This document shows positions 1 to 9,447 of a stretch of 64,000 bases of DNA, piece by piece. This DNA is from Leclercia pneumoniae (GTDB lineage Bacteria; Pseudomonadota; Gammaproteobacteria; Enterobacterales; Enterobacteriaceae): assembly GCF_017348915.1 (NCBI RefSeq), contig NZ_CP071383.1, forward strand, positions 3,534,001 through 3,598,000, written 5' to 3'. The translations under genes were made by a program, and so were the position numbers. The notes under the pieces were generated by a model. It made no database searches and was not told the DNA's origin. It saw nothing but the letters and a program-made list of their open reading frames with translations. Numbering within the stretch: the stretch's first letter is position 1; every line of letters starts with the position of its first letter.

Positions 1-610
1 GCTGTTTCACTTTATCAATATCAGAATCATACGCGACACCAATAATAAACTCGTTACGACGTACCGGTTCGCGTGAGAAGTTGATGATGTTATTAGCGAT
101 GATTTTACCGTTCGGGATGACCACGATACGGCCATCTACGGTACGCATAGTGGTAGAGAAGATCTGCACCTGCAATACCGTACCTGCCACCCCACCCAGA
201 TCAACGTACTCGCCGGAGCGGAACGGGCGGAAGGTCACCAGCAGCACGCCAGCCGCCAGGTTCGACAGAGAACCCTGCAACGCCAGGCCAATCGCCAGAC
301 CGGCGGCACCCAATACGGCGATAACCGATGCCGTTTGCACCCCCACGCGGCCAAGCGCGGCGATCAGCGTAAAGGCAATAATACCGTAACGAACCAGCGC
401 GGAGAGAAAGTCCGCAACCGTGGCATCAATGTGACGCGCGCGCATTACGCGGTTAACCGCATTCGAAATGATTCGTGCGACAATCATCCCGATGATGATG
501 ATCGCAATCGCCGCAACGATGTTTACCGCATAACTCAGCAGTAGCGCCTGGTTACGCACCAGCCAGGAGCCAGCGTTATTGATGCTATCTACAACACCGA
601 GATCTTCCAT
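1..610 (-). CDS. mscS: Small-conductance mechanosensitive channel MscS (partial, C-terminus outside window)
   Basis: Inner-membrane channel that opens under membrane tension after hypo-osmotic shock and releases small solutes. About 203 N-terminal codons are visible of a family length near 286. The start reads [14 protein letters not shown], followed by two hydrophobic helices and the pore helix with the Gly/Ala-rich track [19 protein letters not shown], which lines the MscS pore. The beta domain follows and the reading frame runs off the left edge of the window. It lies downstream of fbaA in the same direction, as in E. coli, but a strong terminator separates the two, so it probably has its own promoter. 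Confidence 0.95.
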   Translation of the reverse strand, partial: MEDLGVVDSINNAGSWLVRNQALLLSYAVNIVAAIAIIIIGMIVARIISNAVNRVMRARHIDATVADFLSALVRYGIIAFTLIAALGRVGVQTASVIAVLGAAGLAIGLALQGSLSNLAAGVLLVTFRPFRSGEYVDLGGVAGTVLQVQIFSTTMRTVDGRIVVIPNGKIIANNIINFSREPVRRNEFIIGVAYDSDIDKVKQ

Positions 611-741
611 TTATCTATCCTTATGCTCATTCAACGTCAGAACCCTCCCACAGAGGGACAGGCAAGTGAGTAAAGGGTAAACAAAAAGCCAGGGTTTTGC
701 CAAACAGATCACAAAATCAGGATTTACAGCTTATTGAAAAA

Positions 742-773
742 GCATAAAAAAAGGCCCGCACAGGCGGGCCTTT
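742..773 (-). terminator. Rho-independent terminator downstream of fbaA
   Basis: A 9-bp G+C-rich stem (AAGGCCCGC pairing with GCGGGCCTT, loop ACAG) lies just past the fbaA stop codon. On the minus strand it is followed directly by a run of T residues. It should end the epd-pgk-fbaA transcript before mscS. Confidence 0.9.
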
Positions 774-795
774 CTGAGGCTGTTAGCAGCGCAAA

Positions 796-1875
796 TTACA
801 GAACGTCAACCGCGTTCAGCTCTTTGAAGGCCTGCTCCAGACGCGTCACCATGGATGACTGGGCAGCACGCAGCCATACGCGCGGATCGTAGTATTTCTT
901 GTTCGGCTGGTCTTCGCCTTTCGGGTTACCCAGCTGACCTTGCAGATACGCTTCGTTGGTTTTGTAGTACTGCAGGATACCGTCCCAGGTTGCCCATTGG
1001 GTATCGGTATCGATGTTCATTTTGATAACGCCGTAGCTGACGGAATCTTTGATTTCCTGAGCAGAAGAACCGGAACCGCCGTGGAAGACGAAGTTCAGGC
1101 TGTTGTGCGGCAGGTTGTGTTTCTTAGAAACGTATTCCTGAGAATCACGCAGGATGGTCGGGGTCAGAACCACGTTACCTGGTTTGTAAACGCCGTGCAC
1201 GTTACCGAAGGACGCTGCGATAGTGAAGCGTGGGCTGATTTTGCTCAGCTCGGTGTAAGCGTAATCAACATCTTCTGGCTGAGTGTACAGGGCAGAAGCG
1301 TCCATGTGGCTGTTGTCCACGCCGTCTTCTTCTCCACCGGTGCAACCCAGTTCGATTTCCAGAGTCATGTCCATTTTGGCCATACGCGCCAGATATTTGG
1401 AGCAGATCTCGATGTTCTCTTCCAGAGACTCTTCAGACAGGTCGATCATGTGAGAAGAGAACAGTGGCTTGCCGGTAGCTGCGTAGTGTTTTTCACCCGC
1501 ATCCAGCAGACCATCGATCCACGGCAGCAGTTTCTTCGCGCAGTGGTCAGTGTGCAGGATGACTGGAACACCGTAATGTTCAGCCATCTGGTGTACATGG
1601 TGTGCACCAGAGATAGCACCCAGGATAGCCGCGCCCTGAGGAACGTCAGTTTTCACGCCTTTACCTGCGATGAACGCAGCACCACCGTTGGAGAACTGAA
1701 CGATAACCGGTGCTTTAACTTTCGCAGCGGCTTCCAGTACGGCGTTGATGGAGTCGGTACCCACGCAGTTAACAGCAGGCAGAGCAAAGTTGTTTTCTTT
1801 AGCTACCTGGAACACTTTCTGAACGTCATCACCGGTGATTACGCCAGGTTTTACGAAATCAAAAATTTTAGACAT
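796..1875 (-). CDS. fbaA: Class II fructose-bisphosphate aldolase FbaA
   Basis: Zinc-dependent cytosolic aldolase that reversibly cleaves fructose 1,6-bisphosphate to dihydroxyacetone phosphate and glyceraldehyde 3-phosphate in glycolysis and gluconeogenesis. The 359-residue length is that of the E. coli enzyme. The metal and catalytic motif LHTDHC is at about residues 107-112, the acidic ELGCTGGEEDG stretch at about 175-185, and the FHGGSGS phosphate-binding loop at about 265-271. It is the last gene of the epd-pgk-fbaA run, 89 bp after pgk, and is followed by a terminator. Nothing unusual is seen. Confidence 0.98.
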   Translation of the reverse strand: MSKIFDFVKPGVITGDDVQKVFQVAKENNFALPAVNCVGTDSINAVLEAAAKVKAPVIVQFSNGGAAFIAGKGVKTDVPQGAAILGAISGAHHVHQMAEHYGVPVILHTDHCAKKLLPWIDGLLDAGEKHYAATGKPLFSSHMIDLSEESLEENIEICSKYLARMAKMDMTLEIELGCTGGEEDGVDNSHMDASALYTQPEDVDYAYTELSKISPRFTIAASFGNVHGVYKPGNVVLTPTILRDSQEYVSKKHNLPHNSLNFVFHGGSGSSAQEIKDSVSYGVIKMNIDTDTQWATWDGILQYYKTNEAYLQGQLGNPKGEDQPNKKYYDPRVWLRAAQSSMVTRLEQAFKELNAVDVL

Positions 1876-1964
1876 GTTGCGAGTCCTGTATCTTCGGCCT
1901 TGGAAAGGGATGCGTGCTTTAAAGCGCGCTAATAATTGGGCAGGTTACCCTGCCCTTAAATGGC

Positions 1965-3128
1965 TTACTTCTTCGCGCGCTCTTCGAGCATTGCTACTGC
2001 CGGCAGAACTTTGCCTTCCACGAATTCGAGGAATGCGCCGCCGCCAGTGGAGATGTAGGAGATTTTGTCGGAAATACCGAACAGGTCGATTGCCGCCAGG
2101 GTGTCACCACCGCCTGCGATGGAGAACGCTTCGCTGTCAGCAATCGCGTTAGCCACGGTTTCAGTACCTTTACGGAAGTTCGGGAATTCGAACACGCCAA
2201 CCGGGCCATTCCACAGAATGGTTTTGGCGTTTTTCAGGATCTCTGCCAGACGCTGTGCAGAGACGTCGCCGAGGTCCAGAATCTGCTCTTCATCTTTAAT
2301 GTCAGAGACAGATTTCAGGGTCGCGGTCGCGGTTTCAGAGAACTCGGTCGCCACGCGAACGTCGGTTGGAACCGGGATATCGCAGGTAGTCAGCAGGCGT
2401 TTCGCTTCATCAACCAGATCGGCTTCGTACAGGGATTTACCCACGTTGTGGCCCTGGGCCGCGACGAAGGTGTTCGCGATACCACCGCCAACGATCAGCT
2501 GGTCAGCGATTTTGGACAGAGAGTCCAGAACGGTCAGTTTGGTAGACACTTTAGAACCGCCGACGATAGCAACCATCGGACGTGCTGGTTCTTTCAGGGC
2601 TTTACCCAGTGCTTCCAGTTCGTCAGCCAGCAGTGGGCCTGCACAGGCGACATCAGCGAATTTACCGATACCGTGGGTAGAGGCTTGCGCGCGGTGAGCG
2701 GTACCAAAGGCATCCATAACGAATACGTCACAGAGTGCAGCATATTTTTTGGACAGCGCTTCGTCGTCTTTCTTCTCGCCTTTGTTAAAGCGAACGTTTT
2801 CCAGCACTACCAGCTCGCCTTCAGCCACTTCAACGCCATCCAGGTAATCTTTTACCAGGCGCACCGGGCTGGACAGTTTGTCTTTCAGGTAATTAACAAC
2901 CGGCAGCAGAGAAAACTCTTCGTTGTACTCGCCTTCGGTCGGACGACCCAGGTGGGAAGTTACCATCACTTTAGCGCCTTGTTTCAGGGCCAGTTCGATG
3001 GTCGGCAGAGAAGCACGGATACGCGCGTCACTGGTCACTTTGCCGTCTTTAACCGGTACGTTCAGATCTGCACGGATGAAAACGCGTTTACCAGCCAGAT
3101 CCAGATCGGTCATCTTAATTACAGACAT
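1965..3128 (-). CDS. pgk: Phosphoglycerate kinase
   Basis: Cytosolic glycolytic kinase that transfers phosphate between 1,3-bisphosphoglycerate and ADP. The 387-residue length matches the E. coli enzyme. The N-terminal substrate loop [13 protein letters not shown] is at about residues 18-31, a basic SHLGRPTEG motif at about 57-66, and the nucleotide-binding [11 protein letters not shown] and AGGGDTLAA segments are in the C-terminal half. It sits between epd and fbaA on the same strand, 49 bp after epd, in the conserved gamma-proteobacterial order. Confidence 0.98.
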   Translation of the reverse strand: MSVIKMTDLDLAGKRVFIRADLNVPVKDGKVTSDARIRASLPTIELALKQGAKVMVTSHLGRPTEGEYNEEFSLLPVVNYLKDKLSSPVRLVKDYLDGVEVAEGELVVLENVRFNKGEKKDDEALSKKYAALCDVFVMDAFGTAHRAQASTHGIGKFADVACAGPLLADELEALGKALKEPARPMVAIVGGSKVSTKLTVLDSLSKIADQLIVGGGIANTFVAAQGHNVGKSLYEADLVDEAKRLLTTCDIPVPTDVRVATEFSETATATLKSVSDIKDEEQILDLGDVSAQRLAEILKNAKTILWNGPVGVFEFPNFRKGTETVANAIADSEAFSIAGGGDTLAAIDLFGISDKISYISTGGGAFLEFVEGKVLPAVAMLEERAKK

Positions 3129-3177
3129 GGTGAATCCTCTCGTTGATTCTTAAAGTTTTGCAGGCGCTTTACGCGCC

Positions 3178-4197
3178 TTACCTGAAACCTTTAGCGGCCA
3201 TTGCTAACGTGGTGTCGAGCATCCGGTTAGCAAAGCCCCATTCGTTGTCGCACCAGACCAGCGTTTTGATTAAGTGCGCTCCACTGACCCGCGTTTGGGT
3301 GCCATCGACAATGGCACTGTGCGGATCGTGGTTGAAATCAATTGAGACCAACGGTAATTCCGTATAGTCAACTATACCATGAAATGCTTGCTGTGCCGCT
3401 TTTTGCAGCAACAGGTTGACTTCACTGGCTTTTACCGGTTTTTTCACGGTAACGCTGAGGTCAATTGCCGTCACGTTGATGGTCGGTACGCGCACGGCAA
3501 TGGCTTCAAAACGGTCGTTAAACTGCGGGAAAATGCGCGAAATACCGGCGGCCAGTTTGGTATCGACCGGGATAATCGACTGGCTCGCAGCACGCGTGCG
3601 TCGCAGGTCAGGATGATAGGCATCAATAACCTGCTGATCGTGCATGGCAGAGTGGATTGTGGTGACGGTACCCGACTCGATGCCATACGCATCATCTAAC
3701 AGTTTAATGACCGGAATAATGCAGTTGGTGGTGCAGGAAGCATTGGAGACAAGGCGGTGTTCAGCTTGCAGTTCATGGTGATTCACACCAAAGACCACAG
3801 TAGCATCGAGATCGTTGCCGCCAGGATGAGAGAAAAGAACCTTTTTCGCGCCCGCCGCAAGATGCGCTTCGCCATGCTCGCGGCTGCCGTATACGCCGGT
3901 GCAGTCGAGCACCACATCTATGCCCAGCTCGCGCCAGGGCAGCGCATCAAGGCTGCGTTCATGCAGAACCCGAATGGCATCGTCACCGACAAAAAGCTGC
4001 TCTCTTTCCTGACGAACGTCCCAGGCAAAGCGCCCATGGCTGGTGTCATATTTCAACAAATGCGCCATGCCAGCAGCATCGGCCAGTTCATTGATTGCCA
4101 CCACGGTGATTTCCGCACGGCGCCCGGATTCATATAAAGCACGAACCACGTTGCGTCCGATGCGACCGAAGCCATTAATCGCTATGCGTACGGTCAT
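3178..4197 (-). CDS. epd: D-erythrose-4-phosphate dehydrogenase Epd
   Basis: GapA-related NAD-dependent enzyme that oxidises erythrose 4-phosphate to 4-phosphoerythronate, the first step towards pyridoxal 5'-phosphate. The 339 residues show the Rossmann start [19 protein letters not shown] and the catalytic-cysteine motif [10 protein letters not shown] near residue 155. It is told apart from GapA by its close match to E. coli Epd and by its place directly before pgk and fbaA. It is the first gene of the run, and a Cra-like palindrome lies about 125 bp before the start. Confidence 0.96.
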   Translation of the reverse strand: MTVRIAINGFGRIGRNVVRALYESGRRAEITVVAINELADAAGMAHLLKYDTSHGRFAWDVRQEREQLFVGDDAIRVLHERSLDALPWRELGIDVVLDCTGVYGSREHGEAHLAAGAKKVLFSHPGGNDLDATVVFGVNHHELQAEHRLVSNASCTTNCIIPVIKLLDDAYGIESGTVTTIHSAMHDQQVIDAYHPDLRRTRAASQSIIPVDTKLAAGISRIFPQFNDRFEAIAVRVPTINVTAIDLSVTVKKPVKASEVNLLLQKAAQQAFHGIVDYTELPLVSIDFNHDPHSAIVDGTQTRVSGAHLIKTLVWCDNEWGFANRMLDTTLAMAAKGFR

Positions 4198-4320
4198 AAG
4201 TCTCCTGCAAGGCTATCCTTGATTCGAGGTGGCTGACAGAGTAATGCAGCGACGCTCAGAGGGGAATGCTTGCCTGTCACAAACTGCAACTGATTGGTCA
4301 TTTGTCGAACACATAATCGA

Positions 4321-4334
4321 CTGAAACGCTTCAG
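4321..4334. promoter_or_regulatory. Cra (FruR)-type operator upstream of epd
   Basis: The core TGAAACGCTTCA at 4322-4333 differs by one base from the Cra consensus TGAAACGTTTCA. It lies in the 245-bp gap between epd and yggC. E. coli epd-pgk-fbaA is known to be controlled by Cra, so both the sequence and the place support the call. I cannot fix its distance to the transcription start. Confidence 0.65.
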
Positions 4335-4442
4335 CCAGAATAAGCGAAACGTGGAATAAAAGGAACGTTCCAGCGGAGTGATTCGCCATTTATCTGACTT
4401 GCGTCACATTTTCTCCGTTAAAAGCGCGTCCAATTATTCCAG

Positions 4443-5153
4443 TCAGGCAAACCTGTATTCCCCTGCTGCCGTCATCTGCAATACCACATCAGCCTGGCGA
4501 CTCTGACTAAGCACACGATCGACGTTTGGCCCATCTGTGCGCAGATAAAATGCCTGCGCCTCGTCTGGTGATAACCCCCCTGCTATCTTGCGCTGCACCA
4601 GCCGTTCACGCAGCGCCGATGGCGGGGCTGTGATAAATACCGATAAATCACAAAATACTTCCAGCGCTTTCCATTTCTCGTCATCGAGCAGGAGCCAGTT
4701 GCCTTCAACGATCGCAATACTCGCCGTTACCGTAATAGCCGCTTCGACAGGATCGTGTTTTTGTCTGTCATACTGCGGCCAGAGTGCGATTGGCTCGCGA
4801 AGCTGAGCCAAATTTGCGGCAAGTTTATCAACGTTAAAGGTCTCCAGAGCGCCTTTAAACGTGCGTAAATGGTTGGCGTCCAGCCAGGTGTTGTAGTGAT
4901 GGAAACCGTCCATCGGCAGCGTCTGGATGCTGGGCAGGTCGGGGGCTTGCCGGGAGAGGTACTCCCAGAACGTTGTGAGCGTCGATTTACCTGTCCCCGG
5001 GGGGGCGCTGAGGAAAACAACGGTTCTGGATTGCGGGTTCTCCCTGTGTCGCTTCGCTATGTGCTGTAGCAAGGGAAGATGTACGTTTTGGATTTCATCA
5101 TCTGAATACTGAGCGTCAACCGGTAATCCATTCACCGTCAGGCTAATTTTCAC
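4443..5153 (-). CDS. yggC: P-loop kinase-like protein YggC (PanK/uridine kinase-like fold)
   Basis: Cytosolic P-loop NTPase of unproven substrate, related to the phosphoribulokinase/uridine kinase/PanK fold. The Walker A motif APPGTGKST is at about residues 50-58, followed by LPMDGFHHYNTW, and VEGNWLLLDDEKW is at about 148-160. The 236-residue length is close to E. coli YggC. It overlaps yggD by 4 bp and ends the yggCDFP-cmtAB operon. Its place among sugar-phosphate genes suggests a sugar or nucleoside kinase, but that is inference. Confidence 0.88.
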   Translation of the reverse strand: MKISLTVNGLPVDAQYSDDEIQNVHLPLLQHIAKRHRENPQSRTVVFLSAPPGTGKSTLTTFWEYLSRQAPDLPSIQTLPMDGFHHYNTWLDANHLRTFKGALETFNVDKLAANLAQLREPIALWPQYDRQKHDPVEAAITVTASIAIVEGNWLLLDDEKWKALEVFCDLSVFITAPPSALRERLVQRKIAGGLSPDEAQAFYLRTDGPNVDRVLSQSRQADVVLQMTAAGEYRFA

Positions 5154-5659
5154 GGGTCTAATTCCTTAAGTATTGCCGTTATCGCCAGCGTCATTGCCGT
5201 TTTGACCATGCCCGTAAACCGCACTTCAGACCACGCGGCAAAGTCAGCAAACTTCATCGACTCAAGGGCGTTAAATAAGGTGGCATTGCGGGTAATGCTA
5301 TTCACGTTGCTGATGAAATCCCAGGTGATGTCATCTGCAAAACCCGGGATCTCTTTTTGCTCCTGAAGATAGTGATAGAACTGCGAGAAATGGGTGATAT
5401 CGGCATACAACCATTTCTCCATTTTCCCCAGGGCAAAAATCAAACGCAGCGCCACGGTAATATCGTCTAACGGCCCGCTTTGCGCGAGTAACGGCTTCAC
5501 TGCATATTCCACAATTTCTTCATCATTATTGACGAACAACGACGGCAGAAAACGTCTGATACCCAGCAGCAAGATCTCATTTGCTTTTGCCATAAACGCG
5601 AGTAAATCCGTCTGAGCATCCAGTTGCTCAATTACGTCGTCTTCGATTAGCGTCGTCAT
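5150..5659 (-). CDS. yggD: MtlR/YggD family transcriptional regulator-like protein
   Basis: A 169-residue helical protein of the MltR family, named after the mannitol operon repressor. Related structures are all-alpha and lack a classic helix-turn-helix, so direct DNA binding is doubtful. The recognisable stretch runs from LLAFMAKANEILLLGIRRF at about residue 18 to a Trp/Phe-rich C-terminal half. It overlaps yggC by 4 bp and follows yggF by 15 bp, so it is co-transcribed with a mannitol-like PTS operon. A role in adjusting that operon is likely but unproven. Confidence 0.85.
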   Translation of the reverse strand: MTTLIEDDVIEQLDAQTDLLAFMAKANEILLLGIRRFLPSLFVNNDEEIVEYAVKPLLAQSGPLDDITVALRLIFALGKMEKWLYADITHFSQFYHYLQEQKEIPGFADDITWDFISNVNSITRNATLFNALESMKFADFAAWSEVRFTGMVKTAMTLAITAILKELDP

Positions 5660-5674
5660 TCGTTTCTCGATAAA

Positions 5675-6646
5675 TCACCATGAATGCAGAGAGTCTATAA
5701 TATTACACGTCCGGTCCGCGCCGCCGATGAGTAAAGTTTGCGTGCGCACGCCGTCCGTCACCTGTTGAATGCCATTGACGAGATCGCCTCCGGTCACGCC
5801 CGTGGCGGAGAAAATAACGTCCTCGCCTGCAACGAGTTCGCCCAGTGAGTAGACGCGGTTTATTATCACGCCCATTGCTTCACAGCGCAGGCGTTCGCTG
5901 GCGGCGATACGATGATTCTCTTCCGACTCCCCTTTCGCCTGACAAAAGTCGATAAGCTCTGCCTGCATATCTCCCCCCAGTGCCGCGACCGCACAGGCGG
6001 AGATCACCCCTTCTGGCGCGCCACCGAGGGTATACATCACATCGTACTGATTATCCCGCAGACAGGTCATTACGCTTGCCGCCACGTCTCCGTCGGGTAA
6101 GGCAAAGACCTTCACGCCAAGAGCGGTTGCTTCATCAATGGTCGCCCGCATTCGGGGCTTATCGAGCGTGACCAGCCGCAATTTGTCCAGTGGTTTATCC
6201 AGCGCCTGCGCCACGTTACGTAGATTGTCGACCAGCGGTAAATGGAGATCGATGGCCCCCTTCGCCAGCCGGTTCACCACCAGCTTTTTCATATACATAT
6301 CGGGGGCATGCAGCAAACTCCCCGCTGGCGCAAACGCCATTACCGCCAGGGCATTGTTTTGCCCCATCGCCACCATCCGGGTGCCTTCGATAGGATCAAC
6401 CGCAATATCCACGCGAGGCCCGCAGCCCTGTCCGACCTCTTCGCCAATCCACAGCATTGGCGCATGGTCAATTTCACCCTCACCAATAACAATGCGGCCA
6501 CGTATCGGCATATTGTTGAGAGACTGACGCATTGAGCTTACCGCCAGTCCGTCGATTTTATTTTTGTCACCGCACCCGATTTGAGGCCAGGCAGCAAGCG
6601 CCGCCTGCTCCGTTGTGCGAAACAGCGGCCAGGCAAGCGACATCAT
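5675..6646 (-). CDS. yggF: Class II fructose-1,6-bisphosphatase (GlpX family) YggF
   Basis: GlpX-type Mn/Mg-dependent phosphatase that hydrolyses fructose 1,6-bisphosphate. In E. coli YggF is a minor FBPase beside GlpX. The 323 residues include the metal-binding GEGEIDHAPML segment at about 56-66, DPIEGTRM at about 83-90, and GGAPEGV at about 205-211. It overlaps yggP by 4 bp (ATGA type), which suggests coupled translation within the operon. The presence of a phosphatase with a PTS and a dehydrogenase fits catabolism of a hexitol-like sugar. Confidence 0.93.
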   Translation of the reverse strand: MMSLAWPLFRTTEQAALAAWPQIGCGDKNKIDGLAVSSMRQSLNNMPIRGRIVIGEGEIDHAPMLWIGEEVGQGCGPRVDIAVDPIEGTRMVAMGQNNALAVMAFAPAGSLLHAPDMYMKKLVVNRLAKGAIDLHLPLVDNLRNVAQALDKPLDKLRLVTLDKPRMRATIDEATALGVKVFALPDGDVAASVMTCLRDNQYDVMYTLGGAPEGVISACAVAALGGDMQAELIDFCQAKGESEENHRIAASERLRCEAMGVIINRVYSLGELVAGEDVIFSATGVTGGDLVNGIQQVTDGVRTQTLLIGGADRTCNIIDSLHSW

Positions 6647-7920
6647 GCCAATGCCTCCCCGGTATCAACGCCAAAGTGCGCCAGAAGATATTTTTCTGCC
6701 TGCTCATTCCAGATGCCATGCGTTTCGGCAACCAACCTGGCCAACGCGTTAAACAGCGGGTCGGTCTTCCCTTTCTCGGCAAAATCGGCAATCGCCGTCA
6801 AAGGCATGGTCACACCGTTGTAGATGAGCTTTTTACCCCCCGGAATGTTGGGCAAATTGAGGACAGTTTCAGGTACCGCATCCAGCCCGCCGATATGTGT
6901 CACCATAAAGGAGGGTTGCAGCTTCCCTGAGGCGCTAAGCGCTATCGCTTCTTTCATATCATCGGTTGAGCCGCCTGAGGTGCCCACCACGTGCGTGCTG
7001 TTGTAATGCACGTTATAAAAGTTGAAGGGAACCTTGAAGGCTTTATCAGTAGGGCCGGCGAAGAAGTTAAGGCAGCCATCCTCCGCCAGCAGTTCGTCGG
7101 CCATCTCAACCACTGACGCAACCGCTGCATAGACAAAGACGTCGTCAAAACCGACATCGTTAGTCAGCGCGCGCAAAGCCGCCGCAGGATTTTCCATACC
7201 CGACGTGTTGATATAAATGAGCTCAATACCCTTTTGGGCCGCCAGTTCAACGGGTAATAGTTTACGGGCCTGCGCCAGGCGAGTTTCATCAATATCAACC
7301 ACCACAATACGAGCAGGCTGAATACCGCCGTTAATGGCGTAATCTATTGCACCAATTCCCATTGGCCCGGCACAGGCCAGTAGGGCCAGATTACCACCGG
7401 GCTTTATTCCCATTCGATGTTCGTAGACATATTGCGTGGTATGGTAATTCGCTTTATAGGCGCCAATAATGCAACAGGTTGGCTCCGCCAGCGATGCGGC
7501 GGCAAAATAGGAGCCGCTATAAGGTAATACGCAGCCCAGATTTACCGCTATTTCCGGAATAATCATATAGGTCGCGTTGCCACCAAAATACTCATAGCTA
7601 TACCCGGCCGAATAACCGCTCGGTAACCCCATGGCGGGTTGTAAAACAAAACGTTGTCCTTTTTTATATTTCCCGACCAGATTTTTCCCTACCTCAACAA
7701 TAACGCCTGCACATTCGTGCCCGGTAATAACGGGATGGTTTTCTAAATCATCCGGTACGCGTTTATGATCGCTTCCCAGCATTGCCGCTTTCCAGGTAGA
7801 TAAACAGACGCTATCCGAAATAACGCTCACCAGTAATTCATTATCGGTAATTGCAGGCAGTTCGAATTCGCGTAAACGTACATCACCCTTACCGTATATC
7901 GCGGCGACTTTTGTTTTCAT
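6643..7920 (-). CDS. yggP: Zinc-type alcohol dehydrogenase-like protein YggP
   Basis: Medium-chain zinc dehydrogenase-like protein, 425 residues, the same length as E. coli YggP. The GHECAGVIVEVG motif at about 67-78 is the zinc/catalytic region of the GroES-like domain. A Rossmann segment ALLACAGPMGIGAIDYAINGG begins at about 182. It lies 21 bp after the cmtA stop. It probably oxidises a phosphorylated polyol delivered by the CmtAB PTS, but the substrate is not established. With cmtA destroyed here, its natural substrate supply may be lost. Confidence 0.9.
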   Translation of the reverse strand: MKTKVAAIYGKGDVRLREFELPAITDNELLVSVISDSVCLSTWKAAMLGSDHKRVPDDLENHPVITGHECAGVIVEVGKNLVGKYKKGQRFVLQPAMGLPSGYSAGYSYEYFGGNATYMIIPEIAVNLGCVLPYSGSYFAAASLAEPTCCIIGAYKANYHTTQYVYEHRMGIKPGGNLALLACAGPMGIGAIDYAINGGIQPARIVVVDIDETRLAQARKLLPVELAAQKGIELIYINTSGMENPAAALRALTNDVGFDDVFVYAAVASVVEMADELLAEDGCLNFFAGPTDKAFKVPFNFYNVHYNSTHVVGTSGGSTDDMKEAIALSASGKLQPSFMVTHIGGLDAVPETVLNLPNIPGGKKLIYNGVTMPLTAIADFAEKGKTDPLFNALARLVAETHGIWNEQAEKYLLAHFGVDTGEALA

Positions 7921-7941
7921 GATAAACCTCTATGAATTTGA

Positions 7942-8145
7942 TTAGATTTCAGCAGTGAGTTTTTTGAACAGCACATCAAGCTGTGGGTCGCCGATATAAT
8001 TATTAATAAGAATGAGTGGCTTTTCTGATACTCGTTTTACGCGCCCTTCAAAACTGGCATGCGTCACCACCATATCCGCATCGGCGGGAATATTTTCAAT
8101 GGCATAATGTTTTACCTCGATAACAAGACCACTCTTCTCAAGCCG
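7942..8145 (-). pseudogene. cmtA: cmtA 3' remnant (PTS mannitol-like EIICB, C-terminal 67 codons)
   Basis: In frame from the IS1 end, the minus strand reads RLEKSGLVIEVKHYAIEN and continues to a stop at 7942-7944. This matches the very end of the IIB domain of E. coli CmtA (about residues 394 to the end). The phospho-accepting Cys motif of IIB lies just before this segment and is gone. The fragment stays in register with yggP downstream. It has no start and cannot make a working transporter. Confidence 0.93.
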
Positions 8146-8160
8146 GGTAATGACTCCAAC

Positions 8161-8664
8161 TTATTGATAGTGTTTTATGTTCAGATAATGCCCGATGACT
8201 TTGTCATGCAGCTCCACCGATTTTGAGAACGACAGCGACTTCCGTCCCAGCCGTGCCAGGTGCTGCCTCAGATTCAGGTTATGCCGCTCAATTCGCTGCG
8301 TATATCGCTTGCTGATTACGTGCAGCTTTCCCTTCAGGCGGGATTCATACAGCGGCCAGCCATCCGTCATCCATATCACCACGTCAAAGGGTGACAGCAG
8401 GCTCATAAGACGCCCCAGCGTCGCCATAGTGCGTTCACCGAATACGTGCGCAACAACCGTCTTCCGGAGCCTGTCATACGCGTAAAACAGCCAGCGCTGG
8501 AGCGATTTAGCCCCGACATAGCCCCACTGTTCGTCCATTTCCGCGCAGACGATGACGTCACTGCCCGGCTGTATGCGCGAGGTTACCGACTGCGGCCTGA
8601 GTTTTTTAAGTGACGTAAAATCGTGTTGAGGCCAACGCCCATAATGCGGGCGGTTGCCCGGCAT
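8161..8664 (-). CDS. insB: IS1 transposase InsB
   Basis: The 167-residue IS1 InsB frame, which supplies the catalytic DDE-like region. The active transposase is InsAB', made by -1 slippage at the A6C run shared with insA. The C-terminal motif ends in YLNIKHYQ, as in other IS1 copies. The protein is identical to that of the second IS1 in this window at 57.5-58.2 kb. The frame is intact, so the element may be active. Confidence 0.95.
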
Positions 8665-8858
8665 CCAACGCCATTCATGGCCATATCAATGATTTTCTGG
8701 TGCGTACCGGGTTGAGAAGCGGTGTAAGTGAACTGCAGTTGCCATGTTTTACGGCAGTGAGAGCAGAGATAGCGCTGATGTCCGGCGGTGCTTTTGCCGT
8801 TACGCACCACCCCGTCAGTAGCTGAACAGGAGGGACAGCTGATAGAAACAGAAGCCAC
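8583..8858 (-). CDS. insA: IS1 regulator protein InsA
   Basis: The 91-residue InsA, a DNA-binding protein that recognises the IS1 ends and represses the element's promoter. The N-terminal zinc-finger-like cysteines are visible in [10 protein letters not shown] and LCSHCRKTW, followed by a helix-turn-helix region with [12 protein letters not shown]. The start is GTG. The frame overlaps insB, and the slippage run A6C lies near its 3' end. Confidence 0.94.
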
Positions 8859-8913
8859 TGGAGCACCTCAAAAACACCATCATACACTAAATCAGTAAGT
8901 TGGCAGCATCACC

Positions 8914-8976
8914 GACCATCGCCGTTAAAAAGCCACCAAAAGCCTGGACTTTAGCGCGAGCAGACTTATTTTCCAT
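8914..8976 (-). pseudogene. cmtA: cmtA 5' remnant (21 codons)
   Basis: The first 21 codons of cmtA remain, beginning MENKSARAKVQAFGG as in E. coli CmtA, and run straight into the IS1 end. A GGA-rich ribosome site precedes the ATG at 8974-8976, and the gap to cmtB is 27 bp. Residues about 22-393 of the transporter, including all membrane helices of IIC and the IIB phosphocysteine, are deleted. Confidence 0.93.
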
Positions 8977-9003
8977 AATAGTATCCTGTAAAGGAAAGCG
9001 TGA

Positions 9004-9447
9004 TTAAGCGTTAGCAATAATATCGGTGAGTTGTTTTTCTGTATCACAATCTAACAAAGACGTTAAGTTTTCTTCCTCTGATAATAACTCACTGAGGGCC
9101 TGGATTGCCTCAATATGTGAATCTGCGTCAGCCGCCGATAACCCGATTAATAGCTTTACAGGTTCATCATTATTATCGAACATGACTCCTTGCTTTAATA
9201 AGGTTAAAGACATGCCTGTTTTTAATGCGCCATGCTCTGGTCTGGCGTGGGGCATCGCAACACCGGGAGCCAAAATATAATAGGGTCCGTTATGCTGCGT
9301 TGAATCTTTAATGGCCTGAATATATTGCGCGTTGACATAACCATTTTTTAGCAATGATGCCATACTGTGATCAATGGCTTGCTGCCAGTTATCAGCAGAA
9401 TGTTTTATCTTTATTGATTCATCGGGAAAATAACTTATAAGTCGCAT
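9004..9447 (-). CDS. cmtB: PTS EIIA component CmtB (mannitol/cryptic family)
   Basis: Cytosolic phosphocarrier of the mannitol/fructose EIIA family. It passes phosphate from HPr to the IIB domain of its partner. The phospho-histidine motif VAMPHARPE is near residue 65. I chose the ATG at 9445-9447 (147 residues, as in E. coli), because AGAGGG lies at the right distance and an in-frame GTG two codons upstream has no better site. Its partner cmtA is destroyed, so CmtB is now an orphan unless it serves another PTS. Confidence 0.92.
   Translation of the reverse strand: MRLISYFPDESIKIKHSADNWQQAIDHSMASLLKNGYVNAQYIQAIKDSTQHNGPYYILAPGVAMPHARPEHGALKTGMSLTLLKQGVMFDNNDEPVKLLIGLSAADADSHIEAIQALSELLSEEENLTSLLDCDTEKQLTDIIANA

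Larger units (their letters stand above)
8146..8913 (-). mobile_element. Insertion sequence IS1 (768 bp) inside cmtA
   Basis: A complete IS1 with the exact family length of 768 bp and imperfect terminal inverted repeats, GGTAATGACTCCAAC at the low end and GGTGATGCTGCCAAC (complement) at the high end. It carries insA and insB on the minus strand with the A6C frameshift site at 8601-8607. The 9 bp outside each end (CTCAAGCCG and GACCATCGC) do not match, so the usual target duplication is missing. About 370 cmtA codons are absent at the same point, which indicates an IS1-mediated adjacent deletion. Confidence 0.97.

Noticed and set aside
940..1932. A 330-codon plus-strand frame opposite fbaA
   Set aside because: It is the antisense of a highly expressed gene with strong codon bias, a common cause of long false frames.
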